64,000 nucleotides of DNA from Pedobacter chinensis. GTDB lineage: Bacteria > Bacteroidota > Bacteroidia > Sphingobacteriales > Sphingobacteriaceae. Under the pieces are notes generated by a model. It saw only the letters and a list, made by a program, of their open reading frames with translations. It had not been told where the DNA came from and made no database searches. The DNA lies in the NCBI RefSeq assembly GCF_003339865.1, contig NZ_QPKV01000007.1, positions 186,001 through 250,000 on the forward strand. Reading direction: 5' to 3'. The translations under genes and the position numbers were made by a program. Positions within the stretch are counted from its first letter, which is position 1. Every line of letters starts with the position of its first letter. Below are positions 53,843-63,929 of the stretch, piece after piece.

Positions 53843-55318
53843 ATGGATATCTTATCATACCTTTTAGAACTCTTGCAACAACGCAAAGAAGTTGGTATTA
53901 CCGGCTTGGGAACCTTCTATAAAAAGAAATTTCCGGGTAGATACGATAAGGAAAAACAATCGTTTTTGCCCCCGGGTTATGCTTTACAATTTACTTCCGA
54001 AGTGAAAATTGATGATGCGTTGGCTAGCTATATTTCATCAAAAAGAAATATATCTTCTGAAAGTGCTGACTATTATATTGCCCAGTTTGTTAATGAGATA
54101 ACACAAAAGCTTGAAGTTGAACACGAAGCTGATTTAGAGAATCTAGGAAGATTATTTTTTACTGAACATGAAGGTTTAAGTTTCGAAGCTGCAAAAAACA
54201 TTAATTACGGTTCTGAATTTTACGGGCTTCCTGCTTTACCTGAAACGGTTATTGAAGAACCAAAAGATATAACAGCTGAAGAAGAGGAAGTTTACGATGA
54301 AATTGCGGAGGCACCTGTAACTCCTGTTCAGCCAGAAGCGCAGGAACAGCAACACCCGGTTATCGAAACCATAGAACTGGATGAAGTTCAGGATGATTTG
54401 AAAAACACTTTAAAACATACTGAAAAACCTGCGGAAGAGATTATAGAAGCACCTGAATTTATCAAGGAACAACATGCTGAACACCCTGATCGTTTTGGTC
54501 ATACACCAGAAGATGAAGCAGCAGTAAAAGCCTTAACGGATCATGAAGTAGAAGTTCCTGAATCTGTAGTAGAACAGCATGAAGAACATCCTAACCGTTT
54601 TGGTCATACACCAGAATCAGAAGAGCCTAAAACCTACATTCATTTAGAAGATAATGTCAAAGTGGATGAGCCAATAATTGAAGCTCCCGAATTTATTAAA
54701 GAGCAACATGCTGAACATCCAAATAGATTTGGTCATGATCCTATAGCCGAGAATGTACCGGGAGAAGATCATAAATCTGTTTGGCCGAAAGTGTTGACCA
54801 TCATTTTTATTCTACTTGTAATTGGTGGGATTCTTTATTTTGTGAAACCTGAGCTTTTTAACCGGGAAGCTGAGCCAAACCCACTCCCTCCAACACTGGT
54901 GGATTCTCCAAAAACTGAAATAGACACTGCAAAGGCAAAACAAGATTCAATTGCAAAAACCGACAGTATATTAAAAGCCAATCAGGTTTCAACTCAGGTT
55001 GATTCGGTTAAAAAACCCTTGGTTGTTAAACCCAATATCGATCAGGAAAATACCAGAAGCACTATTAAAAAATCAGGAACAGTTACATTTGATGTAATAG
55101 CAGCTTCATATGAAACTGTACAGGGCGCTGAAAGATATATTAAAGCGGTTAAAAATGTAGGCATAACAGCTAAAATTGTCAAGATGCCTGGTAAACGTCA
55201 AAACATTAGTATTGGTTCATTCAATACCCAACAAGAAGCGGAAGAGCAGAAAGATATTTTGCAAAAAAAATTAAAAGGAAAAGGATTTTACGTACAACAA
55301 ATTAACAACACACCATAA
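53843..55318 (+). CDS. Membrane protein with HU-like N-terminus, EQH repeats and SPOR domain
   Basis: A 491-residue protein. N-terminal ~130 residues look like the two HU-CCDC81-type DNA-binding-like domains of Bacteroidota (ITGLGTFYKKKFPGRY, LENLGRLFF). Residues about 200-305 hold three imperfect copies of EQHAEHPNRFGHTPE. A membrane helix is at about 313-335, and a SPOR domain (peptidoglycan-binding) at about 415-488. It links a cytoplasmic HU-like head to the periplasm. It precedes exbB by 2 bp. Confidence 0.85.
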   Translation: MDILSYLLELLQQRKEVGITGLGTFYKKKFPGRYDKEKQSFLPPGYALQFTSEVKIDDALASYISSKRNISSESADYYIAQFVNEITQKLEVEHEADLENLGRLFFTEHEGLSFEAAKNINYGSEFYGLPALPETVIEEPKDITAEEEEVYDEIAEAPVTPVQPEAQEQQHPVIETIELDEVQDDLKNTLKHTEKPAEEIIEAPEFIKEQHAEHPDRFGHTPEDEAAVKALTDHEVEVPESVVEQHEEHPNRFGHTPESEEPKTYIHLEDNVKVDEPIIEAPEFIKEQHAEHPNRFGHDPIAENVPGEDHKSVWPKVLTIIFILLVIGGILYFVKPELFNREAEPNPLPPTLVDSPKTEIDTAKAKQDSIAKTDSILKANQVSTQVDSVKKPLVVKPNIDQENTRSTIKKSGTVTFDVIAASYETVQGAERYIKAVKNVGITAKIVKMPGKRQNISIGSFNTQQEAEEQKDILQKKLKGKGFYVQQINNTP

Positions 55319-55320
55319 TA

Positions 55321-56025
55321 ATGATAACTTTATTAATTCAGGACACCCAACAAGCACTTCAAGATACAGCTAATGCGGTTAACCAGGCATTAACTCAACC
55401 AGAGCCGGAATTGCATTTCATCGATCTTCTTTTTAAAGGAGGATGGGTAATGATTCCATTGGCTTTTCTGGCATTCTTAGCACTGGTTATTTTTGTTGAA
55501 CGTTATTTAACCATTAAAAAAGCAACAAAAGATGAATCTAACCTGATGGGACAAATCAGATCTTACATTCAATCGGGTAATCTGGATGGCGCAATGTCGC
55601 TTTTAAGAAACAATAGTTCCCCACTTAGCCGCATGCTGCAAAAAGGACTAAAACGTATCGGCAGACCGATAAAGGAAATAGAAGGCGCTATTGAAAATGT
55701 TGGAAAATTAGAAGTTTCTAAGCTGGAGAAAAATATTAGTATTTTAGGCATTGTTGCAGGTATTGCACCAATGCTTGGTTTCGTGGGTACCATTGTGGGG
55801 GTAATTACCATTTTCCACCAGGTATCCATTAAAGGTGCTATTGAAATCGGAACTATTTCCGGAGGTTTATATACCAAAATGATCACTTCAGCCACTGGAT
55901 TAATTATCGGTATTATTGCTTATGTTCTTTATCATATTTTAAATATGATGGTAGAAAAAATAATCCTTAAAATGGAAACCGATGCAATTGATTTTATTGA
56001 TTTATTAGAGGAGCCAGGCAAATAA
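55321..56025 (+). CDS. MotA/TolQ/ExbB proton-channel protein
   Basis: A 234-residue inner-membrane protein with three helices; the conserved GIVAGIAPMLGFVGTIVGVI segment and later helix at GLIIGIIAY (about 195) are clear. It pairs with the ExbD/TolR gene, with which it overlaps by 1 bp. It powers outer-membrane processes by proton flow. Which of ExbB or TolQ it matches is not decidable alone. Confidence 0.93.
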   Translation: MITLLIQDTQQALQDTANAVNQALTQPEPELHFIDLLFKGGWVMIPLAFLAFLALVIFVERYLTIKKATKDESNLMGQIRSYIQSGNLDGAMSLLRNNSSPLSRMLQKGLKRIGRPIKEIEGAIENVGKLEVSKLEKNISILGIVAGIAPMLGFVGTIVGVITIFHQVSIKGAIEIGTISGGLYTKMITSATGLIIGIIAYVLYHILNMMVEKIILKMETDAIDFIDLLEEPGK

Positions 56026-56426
56026 TGAATTTACGCAAAAGAACAAAAGGGTCGGTAGAAGTACATACTTCAGCGTTGAACGATATTATGTTCTTCCTGA
56101 TGCTGTTTTTCTTATTGGCATCTGCGGTAGTAAATCCTACAGTGGTTAAACTTTTATTGCCTCAATCATCAAGCGGCCAGCAATCTACCGCTAAAAAAGC
56201 AGTTACCGTAACCATAGACGAAAACTTAAAATATTTCGTTGATAAAAAACCAGTAACGATTGAGCAATTACAACCCACATTGGAGGCCTATCAGAAATTG
56301 GCACCAGATATGACAATTCTGCTGTATGTATCTCGCAATGTTACTTATCAGGATGGTTTCGTTGTAAATGATATTGCAAATAAGTTAAAATTAAAGCTTG
56401 TTGTTGCTGTTGAGCCTAAAAAATAA
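56025..56426 (+). CDS. ExbD/TolR-family protein
   Basis: A 133-residue protein with one N-terminal helix that carries the proton-path Asp in NDIMFFLMLFFLLASA (Asp near residue 20) and a periplasmic domain. It pairs with the upstream channel gene. It overlaps the next gene by 1 bp. Confidence 0.92.
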   Translation: MNLRKRTKGSVEVHTSALNDIMFFLMLFFLLASAVVNPTVVKLLLPQSSSGQQSTAKKAVTVTIDENLKYFVDKKPVTIEQLQPTLEAYQKLAPDMTILLYVSRNVTYQDGFVVNDIANKLKLKLVVAVEPKK

Positions 56427-57259
56427 TGAACTATAGAGCGCAAAATATAAATAACGAAGAAAACAATTATCCGAAGGCAATAGCCATCTCAACCGGGATA
56501 ATGGGTTTTCTATTATTAATTAGCTTTTTTATCGTGATTGGTTCTTTCCAGCCACCAGAAGATCTTGGTATGGGTGGTATGGTTGTAAACTACGGAACAG
56601 CCGCAGAAGGTATGGGCGATGACTATACCAGTATTGAAGAACCATCTGCTGATCCGAATGCAAATGGAAAAGCACCTGATAAGGTAACACCTGAGCAAAA
56701 AGTAACGCCTGTAACCACTACCCAAAGCAGCGATAAGGAAATTCAAACTCAAAATACCGAAGATGCTATTGCCGTTAATACTAAGTCGACAAAAGCAACA
56801 ACAAACACACCTACCCAGGTAACTGAAGATAAGCCGGCACAACCCGCAATTAACCAAAATGCCTTATATAAAGGTAAAAAAAATGATGGTCAGGGTAAGG
56901 GCGACGGTACAGGAGATACACCAGGTAATCAAGGCTCAATCAATGGTGATCCTCTGGCGAATAATTATGGAGAAGGTGGTTCGGGTTTTGGGAATAAACC
57001 AATTGAGTTAAGACGTTTTTCAAATCTCGTTATCCCTAAAGATGATGGTCAGAAAACAGGAAAAATTGCCATCAGGATTTATTTCAACAAAGCAGGTGAT
57101 ATTACAAGAGCAAATCAGGAATTAAAAGGATCTACCATTACCGATACCGAATTAGTTAACAAATGTATTCAGGCTGTTTTGAATTCTTCTTTAAGCAGAA
57201 CTGATGTTGGCGGTGATAACCAAACCGGAGTTGTGGTATTTAACTTTAAAGTAAAATAA
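56426..57259 (+). CDS. TonB/TolA-like envelope protein
   Basis: A 277-residue protein: an N-terminal membrane helix (about 18-40), then a long low-complexity linker (Thr, Pro, Gln, Lys, Gly) to about 190, and a C-terminal domain (KIAIRIYFNKAGDITRANQEL) with TolA/TonB-type layout. It would transmit energy from the ExbBD pair to the outer membrane. Its place in the operon strongly supports this. Whether it is TonB or TolA is not decided. Confidence 0.85.
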   Translation: MNYRAQNINNEENNYPKAIAISTGIMGFLLLISFFIVIGSFQPPEDLGMGGMVVNYGTAAEGMGDDYTSIEEPSADPNANGKAPDKVTPEQKVTPVTTTQSSDKEIQTQNTEDAIAVNTKSTKATTNTPTQVTEDKPAQPAINQNALYKGKKNDGQGKGDGTGDTPGNQGSINGDPLANNYGEGGSGFGNKPIELRRFSNLVIPKDDGQKTGKIAIRIYFNKAGDITRANQELKGSTITDTELVNKCIQAVLNSSLSRTDVGGDNQTGVVVFNFKVK

Positions 57260-57298
57260 GCATAACTTTACCTAATTCATTTCATACCTATCAAAGTT

Positions 57299-58588
57299 GT
57301 GAACTTCCAGCAAACGCTAGATTATTTATACAGCAAACTCCCGATGTTTACGCGTGTGGGTGCTGCTGCTTTTAAAAAAGACTTAACAAATACCATCATA
57401 TTTTGTAAGGCACTTGATAATCCTCAGCAAAAATTTAAAACCATTCATGTTGCGGGCACGAATGGAAAAGGTTCTACTTCGCACATGCTGGCAGCCGTAT
57501 TACAAGCTCAGGGTTATAAAACTGGTTTATATACTTCTCCTCATTTAAAAGATTTTCGTGAACGCATTCGCATCAACGGTAAAATGATCAGTAAAACGGA
57601 AGTGATTGCTTTCGTAAAAAATCAACAAAAATTAATTGAACGTATTGAACCTTCATTTTTTGAAGTGACTGTGGCTTTAGCTTTTGATCATTTTGCCAAA
57701 CATGAAGTTGACGTTGCCGTAATTGAAGTGGGTTTAGGTGGAAGATTGGATTCTACCAATATCATTAAGCCTGAAATTTCAGTGATTACAAATATTAGCA
57801 TGGACCATACCAACATGCTGGGCAATACAATTGAAGAAATTGCAGGAGAGAAGGCTGGAATTATTAAGAAGAAAATACCGGTGATTATTGGAGAAACTCA
57901 GGAAAAATCGGCGTCTGTCTTCCTTCGTAAAGCTAAAGAAATGGATGCTCCGATAGTATTTGCTGATGATGTTTTAATTGCAAAGGATTTTAAAATCAAA
58001 AACACCAGATTATCTCTATCTGTTTATCAAAATCATCAGATCAAATACAAAAATCTTATCTGCGATTTAACCGGTGTTTATCAGCATAAGAACATTTTAA
58101 CAGTTTTAGAATCATTAGCAATACTAAATGGGCAAACAAAATTTAAGGTCTCAGATCAAAGTATTTTTAACGGTTTAAAACAGGTTAAAAAACTTACCGG
58201 ATTGCAGGGACGCTGGCAAACCTTAGGTAAAAATCCATTGGTTATTTGTGATACAGGCCATAATGAAGCTGGAATTGCAGAGGTAGTTAAAAATATCAGT
58301 CAAACTCCTTTTGAAAATTTACATGTTGTTTTTGGAATGGTTAAGGATAAGGATATCTCCGGCGTACTTTCCATGATGCCCAAAAATGCGATCTATTATT
58401 TCTGCAAGCCTGATCTGGAAAGAGCGTTGGATGCAAGCGAACTCAAAGCACAGGCTGCCGATTATCAACTGCAGGGCAACAGCTTTCCAACAGTTGCAAT
58501 GGCCAAAGAAAATGCGATTAAATCAGCCGGAATAAATGATCTGGTATTTATCGGCGGCAGTACCTTTGTTGTAGCAGAAGCGCTATAA
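57299..58588 (+). CDS. folC: Folylpolyglutamate/dihydrofolate synthase
   Basis: A 429-residue Mur-ligase-family enzyme adding glutamate to folates. P-loop HVAGTNGKGSTSHML (near residue 50), SPHLKDFRERI, EVGLGGRLDSTN and DTGHNEAG are present. Start is GTG 57299, matching VNFQQTLDYLY at the correct length. Follows the energy-coupling operon after 39 bp. Confidence 0.95.
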   Translation: MNFQQTLDYLYSKLPMFTRVGAAAFKKDLTNTIIFCKALDNPQQKFKTIHVAGTNGKGSTSHMLAAVLQAQGYKTGLYTSPHLKDFRERIRINGKMISKTEVIAFVKNQQKLIERIEPSFFEVTVALAFDHFAKHEVDVAVIEVGLGGRLDSTNIIKPEISVITNISMDHTNMLGNTIEEIAGEKAGIIKKKIPVIIGETQEKSASVFLRKAKEMDAPIVFADDVLIAKDFKIKNTRLSLSVYQNHQIKYKNLICDLTGVYQHKNILTVLESLAILNGQTKFKVSDQSIFNGLKQVKKLTGLQGRWQTLGKNPLVICDTGHNEAGIAEVVKNISQTPFENLHVVFGMVKDKDISGVLSMMPKNAIYYFCKPDLERALDASELKAQAADYQLQGNSFPTVAMAKENAIKSAGINDLVFIGGSTFVVAEAL

Positions 58589-58657
58589 AATCTTTACATA
58601 GACTTCAAAATATCTTCATTTAAAATTTGTTACTTTAGTCCTTTAACTAAAAACAGA

Positions 58658-60316
58658 ATGAAGAAAATATCCTATTTGCTCTTTTCCCTATCTCTCATTT
58701 CCATCTCAGTTACGAGCGCACAAACAAAAAAAAACACTACCGCACCAGTAAAAGCATTTCCTGCTGAAATTGCCCGTCCAAAATTAGTTGTTGGTCTTGT
58801 TGTCGATCAAATGCGCTGGGATTATTTATATCGTTATTACAATCGCTATACAAATGGAGGATTTAAAAGATTGATAAACGAGGGGTTTTCCGTTGAAAAT
58901 ACCTATATTCCTTACACACCAACCTACACTGCTTGTGGTCATACCTGTATTTATACGGGTTCAGTTCCGGCGGTACATGGCATTATTGGTAATGACTGGT
59001 ATGATCCGGAAACTAAGAAAAACGTGTATTGCACTGAAGACAGTTCTGTTGTAACAGTGGGCAGTACACCCTCTTCTGAAGGAAATATGTCTCCAAAAAA
59101 CATGTTAAGTAATACCATCACTGATGAGTTAAGACTGGCAACGAATTTTAAAGGAAAAGTTATTGGAATTTCATTAAAGGATAGAGGGTCAATCCTTCCT
59201 GCTGGTCATGCAGCAAATGCAGCCTATTGGTATCAGGGAAGCACCGGAAACTGGATCACCAGCTCTTATTATATGAAAGAGGTTCCTACCTGGATTGCTG
59301 ATTATAATAAATTGAAACTGGCCAATAAGTTTTATGCAAAAAACTGGGAAACATTATATCCCATTAATACTTATGTGAACAGTACTGCAGATGAGAAAGC
59401 TTACGAAGGAAAAAGCAGTACCTTTCCTCACCAGCTGAATCAATTTATAGATAAGAATTTTGATGCGATCAGAAGTACTCCGTATGGTAATACCATTACT
59501 TTAGATTTAGCAAAACTGGCAATTCTTTCAGAAGATTTAGGGAAAGATAACATTACCGATTTTCTGGCGGTTAGTTGTTCTGCAACAGATTATGTAGGAC
59601 ATGGATATGGTCCAAATTCAATCGAAGCGGAAGATACTTACTTACGTTTGGATAAAGACTTTGAAGAATTTTTCAATTATCTGGATAAACAAGTGGGAAA
59701 AGGAAATTATACCATTTTCCTAACTGCTGATCATGGCGTCGCACACGTTCCTGGTTTTATGAAAGAGAATAAATTACCTGCTGGTGTGGTTAGTGACAGA
59801 GAAATTGCAAGTAAATTAAACGCATTTCTGAACGATAAATTTAAAGTTAACGATTTGGTTTTGAAATCGATGAACAATCAGATTATCTTCGATCATGACA
59901 AAACTGATAACGGAACGGTAAGTTTTGATGTGATTAAATCTGCATCAATAGAGTTCTTAAAAAGACTGGAGGGCTTCCAAAACGCAGTGGATATTTCTAA
60001 GATTTCTCAAACTACGCTTCAGGAAATTCAGAAAAAAATGATCACAAATGGATATAATGCCCGTAGAAGCGGAGATATCTATTATGTTTTAGAACCAAAC
60101 TGGTTTAATGGCGGAAGTACAGGAACAACCCATGGAAACTGGAACCCATACGATTCTCATATTCCATTGGTTTTTATGGGATGGGGAATTAAACCAGGCG
60201 CAACCAACAAAACACATTACATGACAGATATTGCGCCAACACTTGCAGCATTACTGCATATTCAAATGCCAAATGGTAATGTCGGAGAGCCAATAACCGA
60301 AATTACAAGCAAATAA
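58658..60316 (+). CDS. PafA-like alkaline phosphatase
   Basis: A 552-residue exported phosphatase. Signal peptide to about residue 21 (TSAQ). Nucleophile is the Thr in TYTACGHT (about residue 90); metal sites VVDQMRWDY and LTADHGVAHVPG are seen, plus THGNWNPYDSHIPLVFMG. This is the PafA group of phosphate-irrepressible periplasmic phosphatases of Bacteroidota. Monoesterase rather than phosphodiesterase activity is likely but not proven. It ends at a clear terminator. Confidence 0.88.
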   Translation: MKKISYLLFSLSLISISVTSAQTKKNTTAPVKAFPAEIARPKLVVGLVVDQMRWDYLYRYYNRYTNGGFKRLINEGFSVENTYIPYTPTYTACGHTCIYTGSVPAVHGIIGNDWYDPETKKNVYCTEDSSVVTVGSTPSSEGNMSPKNMLSNTITDELRLATNFKGKVIGISLKDRGSILPAGHAANAAYWYQGSTGNWITSSYYMKEVPTWIADYNKLKLANKFYAKNWETLYPINTYVNSTADEKAYEGKSSTFPHQLNQFIDKNFDAIRSTPYGNTITLDLAKLAILSEDLGKDNITDFLAVSCSATDYVGHGYGPNSIEAEDTYLRLDKDFEEFFNYLDKQVGKGNYTIFLTADHGVAHVPGFMKENKLPAGVVSDREIASKLNAFLNDKFKVNDLVLKSMNNQIIFDHDKTDNGTVSFDVIKSASIEFLKRLEGFQNAVDISKISQTTLQEIQKKMITNGYNARRSGDIYYVLEPNWFNGGSTGTTHGNWNPYDSHIPLVFMGWGIKPGATNKTHYMTDIAPTLAALLHIQMPNGNVGEPITEITSK

Positions 60317-60321
60317 TCCAT

Positions 60322-60350
60322 AGCCACCTTCAAAGGTGGCTTTGTTGTTT
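60322..60350 (+). terminator. Terminator after the phosphatase gene
   Basis: AGCCACCTT (60322-60330) pairs exactly with AAGGTGGCT (60333-60341) with a 2-nt centre, followed by TTGTTGTTT. Confidence 0.75.
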
Positions 60351-60473
60351 ATAAACAGTATCAATACCATTAAAAAAGACTCAAATTATAAGTATTTGCT
60401 ACATTTGTCGAACCAAATATGTTCGGAACAAGTATAACAAAATTTCATTTCGTGATACTTTAAATCCTATAGT

Positions 60474-63400
60474 ATGCAACCAGTAGAAATATATAAACCA
60501 AAAAATAAAATTCGTTTTGTAACAGCTGCCTCGCTTTTTGATGGGCATGATGCAACCATAAATATCATGCGCAGAATTCTCCAGTCTTCAGGAGCTGAGG
60601 TAATCCATCTAGGCCATAACCGTTCAGTTGATGAGGTTGTAAATTGTGCCATTCAGGAAGATGTTCAGGGCATTGCGATGACATCTTATCAGGGTGGTCA
60701 TATCGAATATTTTAAATATATGTATGACTTGCTACAGGAAAGAGGTTCAGGTCATATTAAAATTTTTGCCGGGGGTGGTGGGGTAATTTTACCTTCAGAA
60801 ATTGAAGAACTACAGGCTTACGGCGTTTCAAAAATCTATTCTCCTGATGATGGGCGTAAAATGGGTTTGCAAGGCATGATCAATGATATGTTGATTAAAA
60901 CTGATTTCATTACAAAAAGCAGCATTACAGATGAACTTCAAACGATTCCAAAAAAGGAAGTTAAAGCAATTGCCGGGGCAATAACCGTTGCAGAAAATGA
61001 TCCGGAAGGTGCACAAGATTTTGTTAATGAACTGAAAAAGTTATCTAAAAATAACAGTGCTCCTATTTTAGGGATAACCGGCACTGGCGGAGCAGGAAAA
61101 TCATCTTTAGTGGATGAGCTGGTTCGTAGATTTTTGGTGGAAGTAAAGGATAAAACACTCGCTATCATTTCTGTTGATCCCTCAAAAAGAAAAACGGGTG
61201 GAGCTTTACTTGGAGATCGTATTCGAATGAATGCCATTAATAATCCAAGGGTTTATATGCGTTCATTAGCCACCAGACAAGCAAATCTGGCATTATCAAA
61301 AAATGTACAGGAAAGTATTGATATTTGTAAAGCTGCAGGTTATGATTTAATCATCGTTGAAACTTCCGGAATCGGCCAATCAGATACCGAAATTACCGAA
61401 CATTGTGATGTTTCATTATATGTGATGACGCCTGAATTCGGCGCGGCAACACAGCTCGAAAAAATCGATATGCTTGATTTTGCTGATCTGGTAGCCATTA
61501 ACAAATTTGATAAAAGAGGTGCATTAGATGCTTTACGGGACGTAAGAAAACAATATAAACGTAATCACAATATTTTCGATGCCAAAGATGATGAGATCCC
61601 GGTTTATGGAACAATGGCATCACAATTCAATGATCCTGGGATGAATAACTTATTTGTTGCTTTAATGCATCAAATAAAATCAAAAACAGGAACAGATTTT
61701 CAGGCTAAAATGGAGTTGACCTCCGATCAATCTGAAAAAATATATATCATTCCCCCTGATCGGATTCGTTATTTAGCTGAAATCGCAGAGTCTAGCCAGA
61801 TATATAACGAATGGGTCGATAAGCAATCTTCAATAGCACGAAAAATGTATCAGCTTAAGGGCGTTATCGAATTAGCTGATGAAAACCAATCTTTAGACTT
61901 AGGAGATGGATTAAAAGATGCCTATTCCTTTTTCGAAGAACAATTGGATGGAGAATGTAAACGTTTACTCCGCCATTGGCCTGAAACTAAAAGGGCATAC
62001 AAAGAAGAATTTTTCATTTATAAAGTACGTGATAAAGAAATAAAGCAACCTCTGTTTTATGAATCGCTTTCAAAATTAAATATACCTAAGGTTTCACTCC
62101 CCCGTTATGAAGATTGGGGAGATATTTTACGTTGGCTCTTAACCGAAAACTTGCCGGGAGAATTTCCTTATGCAGCTGGTGTTTTTCCTTTAAAGCGTGA
62201 AGGAGAAGATCCAACCAGAATGTTTGCTGGTGAAGGTGGTCCGGAAAGAACAAATAAACGCTTTCATTACGTCTCGCTTGGTCAACCTGCCCATCGCCTG
62301 TCAACAGCATTTGATTCTGTAACACTTTATGGCGAAGATCCACACATCCGACCAGATATTTACGGGAAAATTGGAAATTCAGGAGTGAGTATTGCAACTA
62401 TAGATGATGCTAAAAAACTTTACTCCGGTTTTGATCTTTGCGCCCCGTCAACCTCGGTATCAATGACGATTAATGGCCCTGCTCCTATGCTGTTAGGTTT
62501 TTTCATGAATGCCGCTATTGATCAGCAATGTGAAAAGTATATCATAGAAAACGGTTTAGAGGAAGAAATAAACACTAAAATTGATTCTATTTATAAGGCA
62601 AAAAACATAAAAAGACCATCGTACAATGGTGCTTTGCCAGAGGGAAATAATGGCCTGGGCTTAATGCTTTTAGGTGTAACAGGGGATCAGGTTTTACCTG
62701 CTGAAGTTTACGCCAATATAAAAGCTAAAGCCATAAGTTCTGTTCGGGGAACGGTTCAGGCAGATATTTTGAAAGAGGATCAGGCACAAAATACTTGTAT
62801 TTTCTCAACTGAATTTGCCTTGAGAATGATGGGCGATATCCAAAAGTATTTTATCGATGAGAAGGTCAGAAACTTCTATTCAGTTTCCATTTCGGGATAT
62901 CATATTGCCGAGGCTGGTGCTAATCCCATTTCACAGCTGGCCTTTACACTAAGTAATGGTTTTACCTTTGTTGAATATTACCTGAGCAGAGGCATGCATA
63001 TTGATGATTTCGCTCCTAACCTGTCCTTCTTTTTTTCAAATGGGATAGATCCGGAATATGCCGTGATTGGCCGGGTGGCCCGTAGAATTTGGGCAAAAGC
63101 GATTAAAAACAAGTATAAAGGCAATGATCGTTCACAAAAATTAAAATATCATATTCAAACCTCTGGCAGATCGTTACATGCCCAAGAGATAGATTTTAAC
63201 GATATTCGTACCACTTTACAAGCCTTATATGCTATTTATGATAACTGTAATTCACTTCACACCAATGCTTATGATGAGGCGATAACTACGCCTACGGAAG
63301 AATCTGTTCGTAGGGCAATGGCCATCCAGTTAATTATCAACAGAGAATTAGGTTTGGCTAAAAATGAAAACCCGCTACAAGGTGCTTTTATCATTGAAGA

Positions 63401-63845
63401 ACTTACTGATTTGGTTGAAGATGCGGTTTTACAAGAGTTTAAAAGAATTAACGATCGTGGAGGAGTGTTGGGAGCCATGGAAACCATGTATCAGCGTGGT
63501 AAAATACAGGAAGAAAGTCTGTATTACGAAACGTTAAAACATACCGGCGAATTTCCCATTGTTGGTGTTAACACCTTTCTTAATAAAAATGGGTCTCCAA
63601 CAATTGTTCCTGGAGAAGTAATACGTGCTACAGAAGAGGAAAAGCAATATCAAATCTCAGCCTTACAGAAATTTCAAGATAGAAATAGTGACAAATCAAT
63701 AGATTTACTAAAACAACTTCAAAAATCAGCCATTGCCGGAAATAACATTTTCGAACAATTAATGGAGGTTTGTAAAGTTTGTTCACTTGGCCAAATCAGC
63801 CATGCACTATATGAAGTAGGTGGCCAGTACAGAAGAAATATGTAA
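60474..63845 (+). CDS. icmF: Fused isobutyryl-CoA mutase IcmF
   Basis: A 1123-residue protein joining, in order, a B12-binding domain (about 10-140; DGHD in SLFDGHDATIN, GGGGV), a MeaB-like GTPase (about 190-420; P-loop GTGGAGKSSLVDEL, NKFD) and the mutase catalytic barrel (about 560-1090). This fusion is the IcmF layout; it interconverts isobutyryl-CoA and n-butyryl-CoA. The FPYAAGVFPLKREGEDPTRMFAGEG stretch, with Phe where methylmalonyl-CoA mutase has Tyr, supports IcmF. No B12 riboswitch was seen upstream. Confidence 0.93.
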   Translation: MQPVEIYKPKNKIRFVTAASLFDGHDATINIMRRILQSSGAEVIHLGHNRSVDEVVNCAIQEDVQGIAMTSYQGGHIEYFKYMYDLLQERGSGHIKIFAGGGGVILPSEIEELQAYGVSKIYSPDDGRKMGLQGMINDMLIKTDFITKSSITDELQTIPKKEVKAIAGAITVAENDPEGAQDFVNELKKLSKNNSAPILGITGTGGAGKSSLVDELVRRFLVEVKDKTLAIISVDPSKRKTGGALLGDRIRMNAINNPRVYMRSLATRQANLALSKNVQESIDICKAAGYDLIIVETSGIGQSDTEITEHCDVSLYVMTPEFGAATQLEKIDMLDFADLVAINKFDKRGALDALRDVRKQYKRNHNIFDAKDDEIPVYGTMASQFNDPGMNNLFVALMHQIKSKTGTDFQAKMELTSDQSEKIYIIPPDRIRYLAEIAESSQIYNEWVDKQSSIARKMYQLKGVIELADENQSLDLGDGLKDAYSFFEEQLDGECKRLLRHWPETKRAYKEEFFIYKVRDKEIKQPLFYESLSKLNIPKVSLPRYEDWGDILRWLLTENLPGEFPYAAGVFPLKREGEDPTRMFAGEGGPERTNKRFHYVSLGQPAHRLSTAFDSVTLYGEDPHIRPDIYGKIGNSGVSIATIDDAKKLYSGFDLCAPSTSVSMTINGPAPMLLGFFMNAAIDQQCEKYIIENGLEEEINTKIDSIYKAKNIKRPSYNGALPEGNNGLGLMLLGVTGDQVLPAEVYANIKAKAISSVRGTVQADILKEDQAQNTCIFSTEFALRMMGDIQKYFIDEKVRNFYSVSISGYHIAEAGANPISQLAFTLSNGFTFVEYYLSRGMHIDDFAPNLSFFFSNGIDPEYAVIGRVARRIWAKAIKNKYKGNDRSQKLKYHIQTSGRSLHAQEIDFNDIRTTLQALYAIYDNCNSLHTNAYDEAITTPTEESVRRAMAIQLIINRELGLAKNENPLQGAFIIEELTDLVEDAVLQEFKRINDRGGVLGAMETMYQRGKIQEESLYYETLKHTGEFPIVGVNTFLNKNGSPTIVPGEVIRATEEEKQYQISALQKFQDRNSDKSIDLLKQLQKSAIAGNNIFEQLMEVCKVCSLGQISHALYEVGGQYRRNM

Positions 63846-63868
63846 CCAGATAGCTTAACTTATTCCAT

Positions 63869-63913
63869 AACAAAAAAGGTTCTTTTCGTAAAGTGAAAAG
63901 AACCTTTTTTGTT
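63869..63913. terminator. Bidirectional terminator between icmF and the last gene
   Basis: A perfect 19-bp stem (63869-63887 with 63895-63913, 7-nt loop) has an A run on one side and a T run on the other, so it can stop both the icmF transcript and the convergent gene. Confidence 0.9.
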
Positions 63914-63929
63914 ATATTATCAAATTGGA

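Noticed and set aside
60342..60473. Cobalamin riboswitch upstream of icmF
   Set aside because: No B12-box-like motif was found in the 132-bp gap.
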